64,000 nt of DNA, taken from positions 310,001 to 374,000 of the forward strand of contig AP035880.1 in assembly GCA_045866215.1 (NCBI GenBank), read 5' to 3'. The number at the start of each line of letters is the position of its first letter. The first letter of the stretch is position 1. Positions 1 to 10,000 of this stretch are shown one piece after another. A program made the position numbers and the translations under genes. The notes beneath the pieces are model-generated. The model had not been told where the DNA came from. It ran no database searches and was given only the letters and a program-made list of their open reading frames with translations. This DNA comes from Croceivirga sp009797885. Lineage in GTDB: Bacteria; Bacteroidota; Bacteroidia; Flavobacteriales; Flavobacteriaceae.

Positions 1-1
1 A

Positions 2-562
2 AAGGCCATTAAGGATATTCAACCACAAGGTCCCTATAATGTTTTGGTACATTGTTTCAGTACTTCGGTGGGACATGAAATGGCCATACAACTATCAAAG
101 ACCAAGGAAAAAATCAACATAATTGTCGCGGATAACATGGCCTCTCCATGGAAAGCCACCTCCCCAGACGTATTAAAGGTTCGTATTTTCTCCTTCATCA
201 GAAGATTGTTCCGGTCACCGCTCAAAACCATCAAACTTTTCTTGCAAGAAAGACGTTATCTTATAGAGCCCTTAAAGGTTAAATGGTTTGGCAAAGAATA
301 TGAGAAGGAACTTGAAAGACTGAAATCCAATCTAAGAAAGATAAGTCTTGATTATGAATGGAAGAATCGGCACGATGGCCATGTATCTTTATTATTGACC
401 AATAAGCCAGACAAACAGTTCCAGGATTTGATTGTCAACTCATGGAAGAACCTTGCCCTTGGCGGGGTAAAGGTATATCCCACAAAAGGGGAACATACGA
501 CGCTATTTGAAGAGCCGGATGTCCAATTTGTGTCTGAACAAATAGATAATGCCATGCAATAA
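2..562 (+). CDS. NRPS/PKS C-terminal thioesterase domain (5' end outside window)
   Basis: The reading frame is open from the first base, so this is the C-terminus of a longer gene, most likely a nonribosomal peptide or polyketide synthetase whose thioesterase (TE) domain releases the product. The stretch GPYNVLVHCFSTSVGHEMA aligns with the nucleophile elbow of type I TE domains (GPYxLLGYSFGGxxAxEMA). Near the end, GEHTTLFEEPDVQFVSEQI matches the catalytic His region (GxHxxMLxxPxV). Anchoring on the EMA triplet puts Cys where the active-site Ser normally sits, and the flanking glycines are lost. Cys-dependent TE domains are known in some NRPS lines, but a decayed domain is also possible. A phosphopantetheinyl transferase starts 17 bases downstream, which supports a biosynthetic cluster. 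An in-frame TTG at 44 is not a real start. Confidence 0.75.
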   Translation, partial: KAIKDIQPQGPYNVLVHCFSTSVGHEMAIQLSKTKEKINIIVADNMASPWKATSPDVLKVRIFSFIRRLFRSPLKTIKLFLQERRYLIEPLKVKWFGKEYEKELERLKSNLRKISLDYEWKNRHDGHVSLLLTNKPDKQFQDLIVNSWKNLALGGVKVYPTKGEHTTLFEEPDVQFVSEQIDNAMQ

Positions 563-579
563 CCCATAACCCAATTTTG

Positions 580-1281
580 ATGCAAGAGCCCAATACCCAT
601 GAAGCACACATTTGGTCCATTAATATGGACCAGGTTACCATAAAAACATTGCAACACTTTTATAATACCCTTTCCCTTGACGAACAACAGCGGGTCTCAA
701 AATTTAAATTCGTAAAAGATCGAACGACCTTTACCATAGCGCGGGCTTCGCTTAGAACACTATCCGGCAAATACCTCAATATGGAACCAAAGGAAATCAT
801 GTTTCATTATGGGAAATTTGGAAAGCCACAATTTCATCATTCCACTTCACTAAAGTTCAATGTTTCCCATTCTGGAAATAATGTGATCATAGGTTTTGTC
901 CAAGATTATGATATGGGGGTGGATGTAGAAGAAATTAAAGACAACCCGGACCTATTGGACATCGCAAAACAATTCTTCTCAAAATCGGAAGTAGCAGCTT
1001 TGGAAGAAATTCCAACAGCCGATCGGTACAATGCATTTTATCGTTGTTGGACCCGCAAAGAAGCTTTTATAAAAGCCAAAGGAAATGGTCTTTCCTATCC
1101 CTTGGATTCCTTTTCCGTTTCACTTGACCATAATTCAGAAGCGAAACTTGAAAGTCTTGACTCCGATCCAAAAGAGAAAAATACGTGGAACATGTTCTCG
1201 TTCAAACCCCATGAGAACTACATCGCTGCCATGGCAGTTCAAGGAAACGTGAACGCATTCAAGGTAATGGAATGGTCGTAA
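580..1281 (+). CDS. 4'-phosphopantetheinyl transferase, Sfp type
   Basis: This 233-residue protein transfers the phosphopantetheine arm of CoA to a conserved Ser of carrier protein domains, activating the synthetase encoded upstream. All Sfp-family motifs are present in order: GKP (about 81-83), FNVSHS (93-98), GVDVEEI (113-119, with the Mg-binding Asp115 and Glu117), and the long signature ending in WTRKEAFIKAKGNGL (Trp157, Lys160, Glu161, Lys165). The length is normal for the Sfp class. I chose the ATG at 580 over the in-frame TTG at 577. The gene lies 17 bases after the synthetase stop on the same strand, so the two are probably co-transcribed. A PPTase beside an NRPS usually serves that cluster, though it may serve others in the genome. 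Confidence 0.92.
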   Translation: MQEPNTHEAHIWSINMDQVTIKTLQHFYNTLSLDEQQRVSKFKFVKDRTTFTIARASLRTLSGKYLNMEPKEIMFHYGKFGKPQFHHSTSLKFNVSHSGNNVIIGFVQDYDMGVDVEEIKDNPDLLDIAKQFFSKSEVAALEEIPTADRYNAFYRCWTRKEAFIKAKGNGLSYPLDSFSVSLDHNSEAKLESLDSDPKEKNTWNMFSFKPHENYIAAMAVQGNVNAFKVMEWS

Positions 1282-1350
1282 ATTGAACGGATGAAGTCTG
1301 GACGACCCAAGTACTATTGTTACCATCCTGCTGTTCACCCCAACGATTTA

Positions 1351-1375
1351 GGTTGACTACCTTAACGCGTCAACC
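1351..1375 (+). other. Small hairpin between PPTase and phosphatase genes
   Basis: A perfect 7-base inverted repeat (ggttgac / gtcaacc) with an 11-base loop lies in the space between the convergent PPTase (+) and phosphatase (-) genes. It could help end transcription of either one, but there is no T run on either side, so the terminator reading is weak. Confidence 0.3.
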
Positions 1376-1456
1376 AAATGCCAAAACGTTTCCTCCCAGT
1401 ACATTCAAGGAAAGGAGATATTCGCCAATTGCCCCAATAAAACGGGGAAAGCCGCT

Positions 1457-3040
1457 TTATTGCGTTTTAAAGGTTGCCGTAGGTGACCAATCGCTCCAAT
1501 TTAAGTATTGATCGCGATAACGGACTCTCCAAAAGTACTGGGTGCTTTTCTCCAATCTTTTGGTCGGTTCATCCGTCAGGTCATCATTTTGTTGTCTATT
1601 CTCCTTGTAGTACCAGTTTTCATATTGTTTCCAACTATCCAATACCAATGCTTCAAAAGAAGGATCCGTACTTACCTGCCAATGTGAAGCCGCATGAAAA
1701 GCACTTTCAAAATCACTTTTGAATGGCTTCGCCCTAAGCAAAGCCCCAGTTATTTCAACCACTTTGCCATTGGTAGGTGATAGACCGTTTGGGGTATTTG
1801 GCTTTTTTTCTTTCTTAAATATGGTGATGCTATCCGTCAGCAAATTGTTCCTGAACATGGCTTCGTTGCCCCTACTTACCCGTTTTAAGGTCATTTTTGC
1901 GTTTTGCGGATCGGTATTGTTCACCTCAACCATGACAAAACCGTAATCGTCATCACTAAAGGTAAATTCGTCATAATCACGACCTTCAAACTCACCCCAA
2001 TTGTCGATGGCCCCACCAGCTGTGGCAACATTGACCCAAAGATGTTTATGGTCCCGTGATTGTCCCCTGGAATACGCATGGGTATGACCAAAGAAATGTA
2101 GGCTGGGCTTCCCGGTTTTTGTAGTGAATTCCTCCAACATTTTTACCACTTTGCCGGTAGATTCGCTTTCTCCCGGCAACCAAAACTCGGATTTATGGGG
2201 ATGGTGCAATTGGGCAAAAACAAAATCAATTTTTTGGTTTTTAGCGGTTTTGTCCAATACTTCTTTAAGCCACTCCCTTTGTTCCCTTAAATCGTCATAA
2301 CCTTCATTGGAATTTAATCCTATGATTCGAATATTGCCATAATCCTTATACCACCAATGTTCTGCATAGGCAGGATCACCATTTTCCGGTAAGCTGAAAT
2401 ATTTAAAATAATACAATGAATTACGTTCGTGATTACCCAAAACCGGATACACTGGAACTTTGGCGAAGAGACCTTCCGCCGGATTAAAAAAGTGTTCTTT
2501 CCACTGGTAATATTTGCTCCCATTTTCGACCAAATCCCCTGGTATCATGACCAACGCCAGGTTGTCCTGGATTTCCCCGCCGTAATGGGACTTCAAAAAC
2601 GGCAGTATCCCATCATTGACGATCTCCCTGAACTTCCCCGGATAGTTCCGATCATACTGAATATCGCTCATCGCCAACAAATTGAAGGATTCATTGTCCT
2701 CGGCAAAAGGTGGGGTTCTGAATTGAAAAATAGCTGAGACGGCATTTGCCGTTCGCACCCTATAGTAATATTCCGTAAACCGCTTTAAACCTGTCAACCG
2801 TACTTCATGGATTCTAGAAGGACCGTAATTGACCGCATAGGATTTCCCCGATGTTTCCTTGCCAAACTTTGGGGTTGGTCCCCATTCCACAATACTTTCC
2901 CCTCCCTGATTGGTTTCCCAAAGAATTCTGATGTTGGTCGGTTCAGCATCCTGTAGATACGGGCGAATTAAAAATTCTGTCTTTTGTTGGGCCTGTATTG
3001 TTAGCGACATAAACGCTAAAAGGAAGATTGTTTTTTTCAT
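1457..3040 (-). CDS. Secreted purple-acid-phosphatase-like metallophosphoesterase
   Basis: A 527-residue exported phosphoesterase. Residues 1-18 form a signal peptide ending in IQAQ. Residues about 22-110 are a fibronectin-III-like domain as found at the N-terminus of purple acid phosphatases. The calcineurin-like metallophosphoesterase domain follows, with metal ligands in SDIQ (Asp126), GDLVEN (168-173), GNHE (202-205), a QLHHPH segment near 280 and GHTH near 325. A second beta-rich, FnIII-like segment (about 430-527, with a YFWRVRYRD motif) ends the protein; I see no type IX sorting tail. The substrate is probably a phosphate ester. It lies on the same strand as, and 200 bases downstream of, a phosphodiesterase/alkaline phosphatase gene, which points to a shared phosphorus-scavenging role. 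Confidence 0.85.
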   Translation of the reverse strand: MKKTIFLLAFMSLTIQAQQKTEFLIRPYLQDAEPTNIRILWETNQGGESIVEWGPTPKFGKETSGKSYAVNYGPSRIHEVRLTGLKRFTEYYYRVRTANAVSAIFQFRTPPFAEDNESFNLLAMSDIQYDRNYPGKFREIVNDGILPFLKSHYGGEIQDNLALVMIPGDLVENGSKYYQWKEHFFNPAEGLFAKVPVYPVLGNHERNSLYYFKYFSLPENGDPAYAEHWWYKDYGNIRIIGLNSNEGYDDLREQREWLKEVLDKTAKNQKIDFVFAQLHHPHKSEFWLPGESESTGKVVKMLEEFTTKTGKPSLHFFGHTHAYSRGQSRDHKHLWVNVATAGGAIDNWGEFEGRDYDEFTFSDDDYGFVMVEVNNTDPQNAKMTLKRVSRGNEAMFRNNLLTDSITIFKKEKKPNTPNGLSPTNGKVVEITGALLRAKPFKSDFESAFHAASHWQVSTDPSFEALVLDSWKQYENWYYKENRQQNDDLTDEPTKRLEKSTQYFWRVRYRDQYLNWSDWSPTATFKTQ

Positions 3041-3240
3041 TAGGCAATATTATGTGTTTTTAAAAAAGATCCATTTAAAATGGAAAGCGCCTAATGTAGC
3101 TCTTCCCGTGCAATGCTCAAGGTTGGGATAATGGTTTATCGGGTCCTGGCACTGCAGATTTTACAATTATTCCAACAAGCCCTATTCCCTACGTAGAAAA
3201 ACGGTGTTCTTTTGAAGGTTTTGGACCCAGAGCCATCAAG

Positions 3241-5022
3241 TCATTTTTCCTGGAACAACGCCCTTATTATTTTATTAAAAATTTCGGTATTTCCGTACAT
3301 ACCACGAAAACTATTTGACTGGGGCCCATAAGCAAAAAGGGGCACCGGAATCCCCGTATGGTCAACCGTAAGAAAATCTACCTGCACGGCACCACTCCCC
3401 ATATCACCACCCACAATGCCAAGGCCGGAAGTTTCATGATCTGCGGTTATTATGACCAATGTGTTTTTGGAGGCATCGGCAAAACGTAGGGCCTCGGCAA
3501 TGGCAAGATCAAAATCCAGCATTTCCCCAATAATCTTCCCAATATTGTTTTCATGGCCCCCACTGTCTATTTGGGCACCTTCAATCATCAAAAAAAAGGG
3601 TTCTTTCCTTTTATCCAAAACCTCCAGGGCCTTTTTTACATTTTTAAATAGATCATCCCTTCTTCCTTCTTTCAAAGGTGGCGTTCTATATTCATCCAAA
3701 TATATGGCTGTAGGCTGTTCAAAATCGTGAAGTTGATCCAGTACTTGGGTCTTAAACTTCTTTTGGATCGTGGTTTCTTGGGACTGCCCCCCGGCAATAA
3801 AAAAATCAAGTTCGCTATTGCCCAAATCCTTTAAAATTCCCTGCCTATCGTCCCGTTCGGTTCGATGTGCATAGAAAGCAGCAGGTGTGGCCCCATATAT
3901 CTTATCGGTGGTTATAATGGCAGTATTGAAACCCTTCTCGCTGGTAAGCTCAACCAAATTTTGCAGTCTTTCACCATTGGGGTCAACACCAATTGCCCGA
4001 TTGTCCGTTTTGGAACCTGTGGCCATTGCCGTTGCACCTGCCGCTGAATCCGTGATCAAATCGTCATAGGCCGCAGTTGTCACTAAGCCAATGTCTTTTA
4101 TGCCCGTCACCGTAAGTTGGCCATGATTGGCAATCATTGATGCGGCTATTTGGGCGAGGCCATTCCCATCACCTATCATTAATATCACATTTTTGGGCTT
4201 GGCTTCTTTTAGGATACCATACTCCGGCAAATAGGTCGTTATTGGCGTTTTTTGTCGGTACGTATTACCCTTCATTTGATTTAGAAAGGGCACAGCCCGT
4301 TCCGGTCTATCCGTATTGATATAATCTACCCCTAGGTGGGCCAAGCGGGCCCAGGCTGTTTTTGTATCTGATGTTGCCCAAAATCTAAAAGGTTTATTAA
4401 AACTATGGACTTTTTTAACGATTCGTCTTACTGCTTCCCATTCGGATTCCACCAGACGTCCATAACCATTCCAAACCGAATATCTTCTAAAATCAAGACT
4501 GATGAGTGCTACTTTTTCCAAGGGTATTACATCAAGGTTACTCAAATCCTGATGATCGAACAGGATAAAACCTGGGTATTTTCCATAATCGCCCGGTTCG
4601 GGTCGATTACCGGAAACCACAAAACGAATGTTATCACTATCCAGTAGGGCGGGATATTTTTCAAGGACCCCGATCAATTTGTCCAAAGTGGTATACGCTT
4701 CGGACTTTATATCTACAAGCAACTGCAATTTCCTTAGATTATTGGATGTGGCCAAAGCCTCCAATTTATCCAAATAAAGCTTCTCCAAGGTTTTCGTTGA
4801 AACTATTTCATGTTCTTCGTGTGCCACATAAAGGGATGCCCCCTTTAAAAAAATATCCACTTCGATGGAAGCGGCCCCACTGACGTAGGCATTCCAAAAT
4901 GGAAATTCCTGTTGGTAGTCGTTATGGGAATGTACCTTGTAAGCAGCTTTTCCCTGTTTTGCCGTATGCTGGGCATAGGTACAAAGTGATAGTACAAAAA
5001 ACAGTATGGCGAATAGTTTCAT
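3241..5022 (-). CDS. Fused GDPD/AIM6-like domain and alkaline phosphatase
   Basis: A 593-residue secreted two-domain enzyme. After a signal peptide (1-18, ending TYAQ) comes a glycerophosphodiesterase/PLC-like TIM-barrel domain (about 28-250) with HSHNDY (31-36), IEVD (53-56), AHEEHE (67-72) and a closing TDRPE motif. This type is annotated in fungi as altered inheritance of mitochondria protein 6. Residues about 275-590 are an alkaline phosphatase domain: IGDG (283-286), the nucleophile region TDSAAGATAMATG (Ser326), the EGAQIDSGGHENN metal site and DHETSG. One polypeptide could thus cleave a phosphodiester and then remove phosphate from the resulting monoester. I chose the internal Met at 5022 because it gives a clean signal peptide; the upstream ATG at 5064 adds 14 polar residues. 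The phosphodiesterase activity is inferred. Confidence 0.85.
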   Translation of the reverse strand: MKLFAILFFVLSLCTYAQHTAKQGKAAYKVHSHNDYQQEFPFWNAYVSGAASIEVDIFLKGASLYVAHEEHEIVSTKTLEKLYLDKLEALATSNNLRKLQLLVDIKSEAYTTLDKLIGVLEKYPALLDSDNIRFVVSGNRPEPGDYGKYPGFILFDHQDLSNLDVIPLEKVALISLDFRRYSVWNGYGRLVESEWEAVRRIVKKVHSFNKPFRFWATSDTKTAWARLAHLGVDYINTDRPERAVPFLNQMKGNTYRQKTPITTYLPEYGILKEAKPKNVILMIGDGNGLAQIAASMIANHGQLTVTGIKDIGLVTTAAYDDLITDSAAGATAMATGSKTDNRAIGVDPNGERLQNLVELTSEKGFNTAIITTDKIYGATPAAFYAHRTERDDRQGILKDLGNSELDFFIAGGQSQETTIQKKFKTQVLDQLHDFEQPTAIYLDEYRTPPLKEGRRDDLFKNVKKALEVLDKRKEPFFLMIEGAQIDSGGHENNIGKIIGEMLDFDLAIAEALRFADASKNTLVIITADHETSGLGIVGGDMGSGAVQVDFLTVDHTGIPVPLFAYGPQSNSFRGMYGNTEIFNKIIRALFQEK

Positions 5023-5185
5023 TGTAACATTATTACTATTTGGTCCCTTTCTTTTTCCCATCAAAGTCTTTTTTGTCCATTGGTATTAGTTGACCTTGGG
5101 CCAAATCCAAATAAAAATTTATGGCGGGATCGCCATTCAACTGTAAAAATGAAAATCGCATAAATCATCATTGAAAGGAACAAAT

Positions 5186-5222
5186 AAAAGGGTGGCAAAC
5201 CTTATCGCGGTACCACCCTTTT
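5186..5222 (-). terminator. Rho-independent-type terminator after susD
   Basis: A perfect 10-base inverted repeat (aaaagggtgg / ccaccctttt) with a 17-base loop lies 41-77 bases downstream of the SusD stop. Read on the minus strand the stem ends in CCACCCTTTTATTTG, giving a U-rich tail. It should separate the SusCD transcript from the phosphatase gene downstream. Confidence 0.75.
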
Positions 5223-5262
5223 AGACAAACTAACTTAAACTAACTGCTAACTGTTAAACGCA

Positions 5263-7020
5263 TTAATATCCTGGGTTCTGCTCTAAAAAGCCATCAATAC
5301 CTGACGCGGCATCCACAGCACTTTGTGGAATGGGGAACAATCTTTTGTTAACATCCGTATTGGTTTTCTCCGTCCAGGAATCTTCATACTTTCCAAAACG
5401 GATTTGATCCCCACGCCTAAAACCTTCCCAGTACAACTCAAAGCCACGTTCCCGGAAAAGGATGTCCAAATCCATGGAAGTCAACGCCTCTGGGGTCTGC
5501 TCGGGGCGGGCAGTCCTTGATGTCCGCACGGCATTGACATCGGCCAAGGCACCAGCTGCATCCCCATTTCTCAGCTTGGCTTCAGCACGCATGAGATATA
5601 TCTCGGCCAAACGCATCAAGACCAAATCCACACTACTAAAATCATTTCCGTCAGGGGAGGTCCGACTAAATTGGTATTTGGAACAGCGGTAGCCTTTGTT
5701 GTGCAAAGAACCCTCATTGGTAAAATCAATATCAAGGGTATGGTTCACATAGGCCACATCGCGATCTGGACCACTTCCCCGGGTTAGTTGGACCGGATAA
5801 ATCCGTACCTCACCCCCACCACAGGTCAAAAAGGCACCATCGTCACCTTTTCGAGGTCCCCATTGAATTCCCCGTAGAATACCCCTATCCATTTCAAAAT
5901 CATTTGGATTGATGCAATAAAAGCTGTTTTCAGTCTCTGTGGCAATTAGTTTTTCACGATTTTCAAAGTCTTGCAATTGCGCATCGGGAATTAGGGTATT
6001 CCGTTGGTAGAATCGTGCATCGGCCTCAGCGGGATCGGTAGCCCCGTAGGCATCGAACCAGGTCTGTATAAAATCCGAGGTAAAGGCAGGTCCATCCGTA
6101 CCATCGGCCCTTGGGGATTCCGGTCTTGGAAACATATCCCCTGCTATGGACCAATAGGCCCATCTGCTGTGTTCATCTTCCAATTGACCTCGCTGGTCCA
6201 ACGCAAAGATGAGTTCCGGGTTACTGTTGTTATCGTCGTTGAACAGGTCAAAGTACTCGGGTGATAAGGCAAAGTTCCCAGAATTTATGATATTATCGGT
6301 GTACCTAATGACTTCGTCCATGTCCTCAGTGGAGAAATTTGGTGTTCCATAGGGGTCGCGGTATACGGCCGCATTGAGATGTAACCTGGCCAAAAGCCCC
6401 CAAACCGCCGCTTGGGTCATTCTACCGGGGGCCCTGGTGGCATTGATGACATCCACAACGGCCAGTAGCTCACTTTCAATATAGTCCACGGCGTCCTGGC
6501 CCCGTAACACTTCGGATAGTTCTGCAGAGGACTCTTTTCTAAGTACCACTCCCCAACTGTCCAACAACAATATATTCAGGTAAGCCCTCAAGGCCCTCAT
6601 TTCGTGCAATGCCCCTTGGGCTTCATTATCCCCATTTTCAGCCAGTGGTGCCAAGACCTCAATAGCCGCCAAGGTCCTTGATATATTGGTGGTTACCTCA
6701 TTCCAGCTATCACCTATTAAGTCATTGGTAGGTGTTGGGGTATGGGCATGGGTTGCGATAAACTTCCCACCATCAAACCAGTCCGTTCCACCGCGGAAGG
6801 GTAGGATGCCCTCATCTGCAGCCAGTAGTTGCAAGCCAAAATAACGTGTGTGCAGCCAAACCCTGGAAACATAACCATACGCAGGGGCAATGGACCCGCT
6901 AACAAGTTCCGCTTGACCTCCAAATTCGGATTCATCCAAACGTTCTTCCTCTAAATCCGTACAATTCCAATGTAACAAGGAGCAAAAAGCCACGATTGTG
7001 ATTAAGATTCTATTTTTCAT
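5263..7020 (-). CDS. SusD/RagB family nutrient-binding outer membrane lipoprotein
   Basis: A 585-residue surface lipoprotein that acts as the lid and substrate-capturing partner of the TonB-dependent SusC channel. The signal peptide ends in a lipobox-like segment with the acylated Cys at about residue 20 (LLHWNC). The C-terminal RagB/SusD signature is clear: YLMRAEAKLRNGDAAGALADVN, then a segment with RERGFELYWEGFRRGDQIRFG, typical of the family end. The N-terminal SusD-like helices hold TPR-like repeats (MRALRAYLNILLLDSWG). The ATG at 7020 lies 16 bases after the SusC stop; an in-frame ATG at 7050 would overlap susC and spoil the lipoprotein signal. The substrate cannot be read from sequence, but neighbouring phosphatase genes suggest phosphorylated organics. 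Confidence 0.93.
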   Translation of the reverse strand: MKNRILITIVAFCSLLHWNCTDLEEERLDESEFGGQAELVSGSIAPAYGYVSRVWLHTRYFGLQLLAADEGILPFRGGTDWFDGGKFIATHAHTPTPTNDLIGDSWNEVTTNISRTLAAIEVLAPLAENGDNEAQGALHEMRALRAYLNILLLDSWGVVLRKESSAELSEVLRGQDAVDYIESELLAVVDVINATRAPGRMTQAAVWGLLARLHLNAAVYRDPYGTPNFSTEDMDEVIRYTDNIINSGNFALSPEYFDLFNDDNNSNPELIFALDQRGQLEDEHSRWAYWSIAGDMFPRPESPRADGTDGPAFTSDFIQTWFDAYGATDPAEADARFYQRNTLIPDAQLQDFENREKLIATETENSFYCINPNDFEMDRGILRGIQWGPRKGDDGAFLTCGGGEVRIYPVQLTRGSGPDRDVAYVNHTLDIDFTNEGSLHNKGYRCSKYQFSRTSPDGNDFSSVDLVLMRLAEIYLMRAEAKLRNGDAAGALADVNAVRTSRTARPEQTPEALTSMDLDILFRERGFELYWEGFRRGDQIRFGKYEDSWTEKTNTDVNKRLFPIPQSAVDAASGIDGFLEQNPGY

Positions 7021-7036
7021 TTTTATACAATTTTTA

Positions 7037-10000
7037 TTAAAACGATACATTTATGCCCAATAACAAGGTTCTGGGCGTGGGATAGGTAAAACGATCGATT
7101 CCAAACGTCTGGACCTCATCAATTTCATCTCCCGTATTAATCTCAGGATCAAAACCTGAATAATCAGTAATCACAAATAGATTTTGTCCGGTCAACGTCA
7201 AACGAAAATTGGTCACCCATTCACCCAGTCCAATTTTTTCTGGATCCAGAGTGTAGCCCAGGGTAGCATTGTTCAACCGTAAGAAGCTGCCATCTTCCAG
7301 ATAACGGGTAGACACTTCGTTGGAATTGCTGAGATCCTCATTGGGAAATTGAATCGCAAAATCGGTGGTGTTCAAGCTTCTGCTTAGTTGACTATTGGAA
7401 AAGATGGACATGGCGGTATGGTTGTATATCTCATTACCGGCAACCCCATTAAAATTCATGCCCAGGTCAAAATTTCGATAATTAAAATTGAGGTAAAAGG
7501 CATAGATAACATCCGGTAGTGCGCTACCAGTGGCAATCCGGTCATTGTCCAAGGATTGACCGTCCCCGTTCACATCCCTAAATTCATTTAAACCATCTTC
7601 ACCTATCCCTATGAATTCTTTCATAAAAAAGGTTCCTGCGGGTTCCCCGTTGATATACCCATTGATCGTGGCACCAGTTTGACCAGCTCCTCGAGCAGCT
7701 CCAGTAGTCAAGACGGCAAATGGGGAGTTTTCTATTTTATTATCGGTATAGGCGATATTGCCCCCAACATTAAAAATGAAGTCCTCACCGATGCTTCCCC
7801 TGTAATCCAAGGAAAACTCAAACCCATTATTAATAATTTCCAAATCCGGGACATTGGTCCAAATTCTCTCCGTAGGTTGTATGGGATCGGTCCTGTTGGC
7901 AAATAGGACAACGTCCGTGACCACTTTGTTGAAATAGTCCAGCGTTCCTGTAATTTTATTGCCAAAAAGGCCAAAGTCCAGACCAATATTGGTTTGGGTG
8001 GACACTTCCCATTGAAGATCCGGGAAAGCGGTTCGTACCGGTACGGTGCCGAAAGGATAATCGTCCAAGGTTACTTCGTCCCCATCAAGGGGATAGGTAT
8101 CATCATCGTCCCGGGAGTCCACAAAGCTCGCCAAACTTACATTACTTGGGATCCCATCCTGATTGCCCGCCTGGCCCCAACTTGCCCGTAATTTTAGAGT
8201 GCTGAATAAGGTGTTATCGGTCATGAAATCTTCATTGCTGATGTTCCAACCCAGCGCCACGGAAGGGAAATACCCATATTTGTTGTTTTCCCCAAAGCGG
8301 GAAGAACCATCGGCCCGCATGGTGGCCGTAAACAAATATTTGTTGGCATACGAATAGTTCACCCTACCAAAAAAGGATTGCAGTTCATTTTCGAATGCCC
8401 GGGAATCCAGTCTAGTGGGCAAATCTTCCGTACTGATCTGGTCTTGGAACCGGGGTTCGATCCCGTTATCGGCAAAACCATCCAGTTCAAAGGTTTTTTG
8501 TTCCAATCTCGTTTCCTGATAGGAATGTGCAGCCAATAAAATGATATTGTGCTTGTCTTTATTAAGAGTATATGTCAATGTATTTTCAACAAGGGTATTG
8601 GTGTTTACCGTCGAAGTCGAATTCAAAAAACCATCTTCAAAATCTTCCAGTCGCGCAAATGGAAGTCGCTGTACATCGCGATTGGTTGAAGCATAATCCA
8701 CACCCAGATTCAATTTGTACACCAATCCCTTAACGATTTCAATGGAAGGGGAAATATTGGCCAAAATACGATTGGTATTGGCCTCATCCGTAAAAATTCG
8801 ATTGCGCTGGACAGGATTTATACGTTCTTCCAAGAAGGTAGGTTCTCCATCGGTAAAAACGGGTATGGTGGGATTCAGCCCCAGCATGTCACTTACTGTG
8901 GCGCGATCATCTGGCCGTTCATTTACGGTTCTTGAGGCCGTTAGGTTCAAATCCACATTAAAACGTCCCTTAAGTGCCTTCTGGCTCAAGTTTACACGGC
9001 CTGAGTATCGTGTTAACGAACTATTGTTCAATGTCCCTTCCTGATCGTCCACCCCTACGGATACAAAATAAGAGGACTTTTCGGCAACACCTCCACTCAT
9101 GGAAAAATTGACGTTATTGGAAATCCCGGTCCTTGTCAGTTCGTCCTGCCAATCGGTATTGCCCCCAAAATCTTCCAATAAACCACCCACGGCAACCACC
9201 TGCTCCCGGAATTCATTGGCACTGAAGACATCCATCGGGTTGGCAATGGTGGAAAAGGCCGTGGATACCGACAAATTCATTTCCGTTTTACCGGCTTTCC
9301 CTTTTTTTGTGGTAATCACTACAACACCATTCGCCGCCCTTGCTCCATAAATCGCGGTTGCAGAGGCATCTTTTAGAATATCTATGGACTCTATATCCTG
9401 CGGATTAATAAAGTTCAGCGGGTTGGCATTGGCGGCCACTCCTATTCCGGAGTTATCAATGATAAAGCCGTCTACCACAAATAGCGGGGTGGTACCGGAA
9501 CGTAGACTTCCCACACCCCGGATAATAATGTTCTGTGCCGCTCCGGGTTCACCACTTACATTGGTGACATTGACACCGGCCACTTTGCCCTGCAACAATT
9601 GTCCTGGATTGGCCACAACACCTTTATTGAAGTTTTCACTTTTTACCGAACCAATGGCTCCGGTTACATCCGATTTGCGTTGCACACCATATCCTACAAC
9701 GACCACGTCGTCCAATTGGGTGGCATCCTGAATTAATTGCACGGATAGCGTGGATAGTCCTTCTACTGAAATTTCCTGGGTGGTATATCCTATATAGGAA
9801 ATCTCAAGAATCGCATCATCGGCAACATCAATGGTAAAATTGCCATCAAAATCGGTTGTTGTTCCGTTCAGGGTTCCTTTTTCAAGGACCGAAGCCCCAG
9901 GTAATGGTACACCCTCTTGATCGGTAACTTTGCCCGTTATCGTCTTAAAAGAAGCTATTTCGACAACACTGATTATGGGGGATTTTGGTCTTACATCTAT

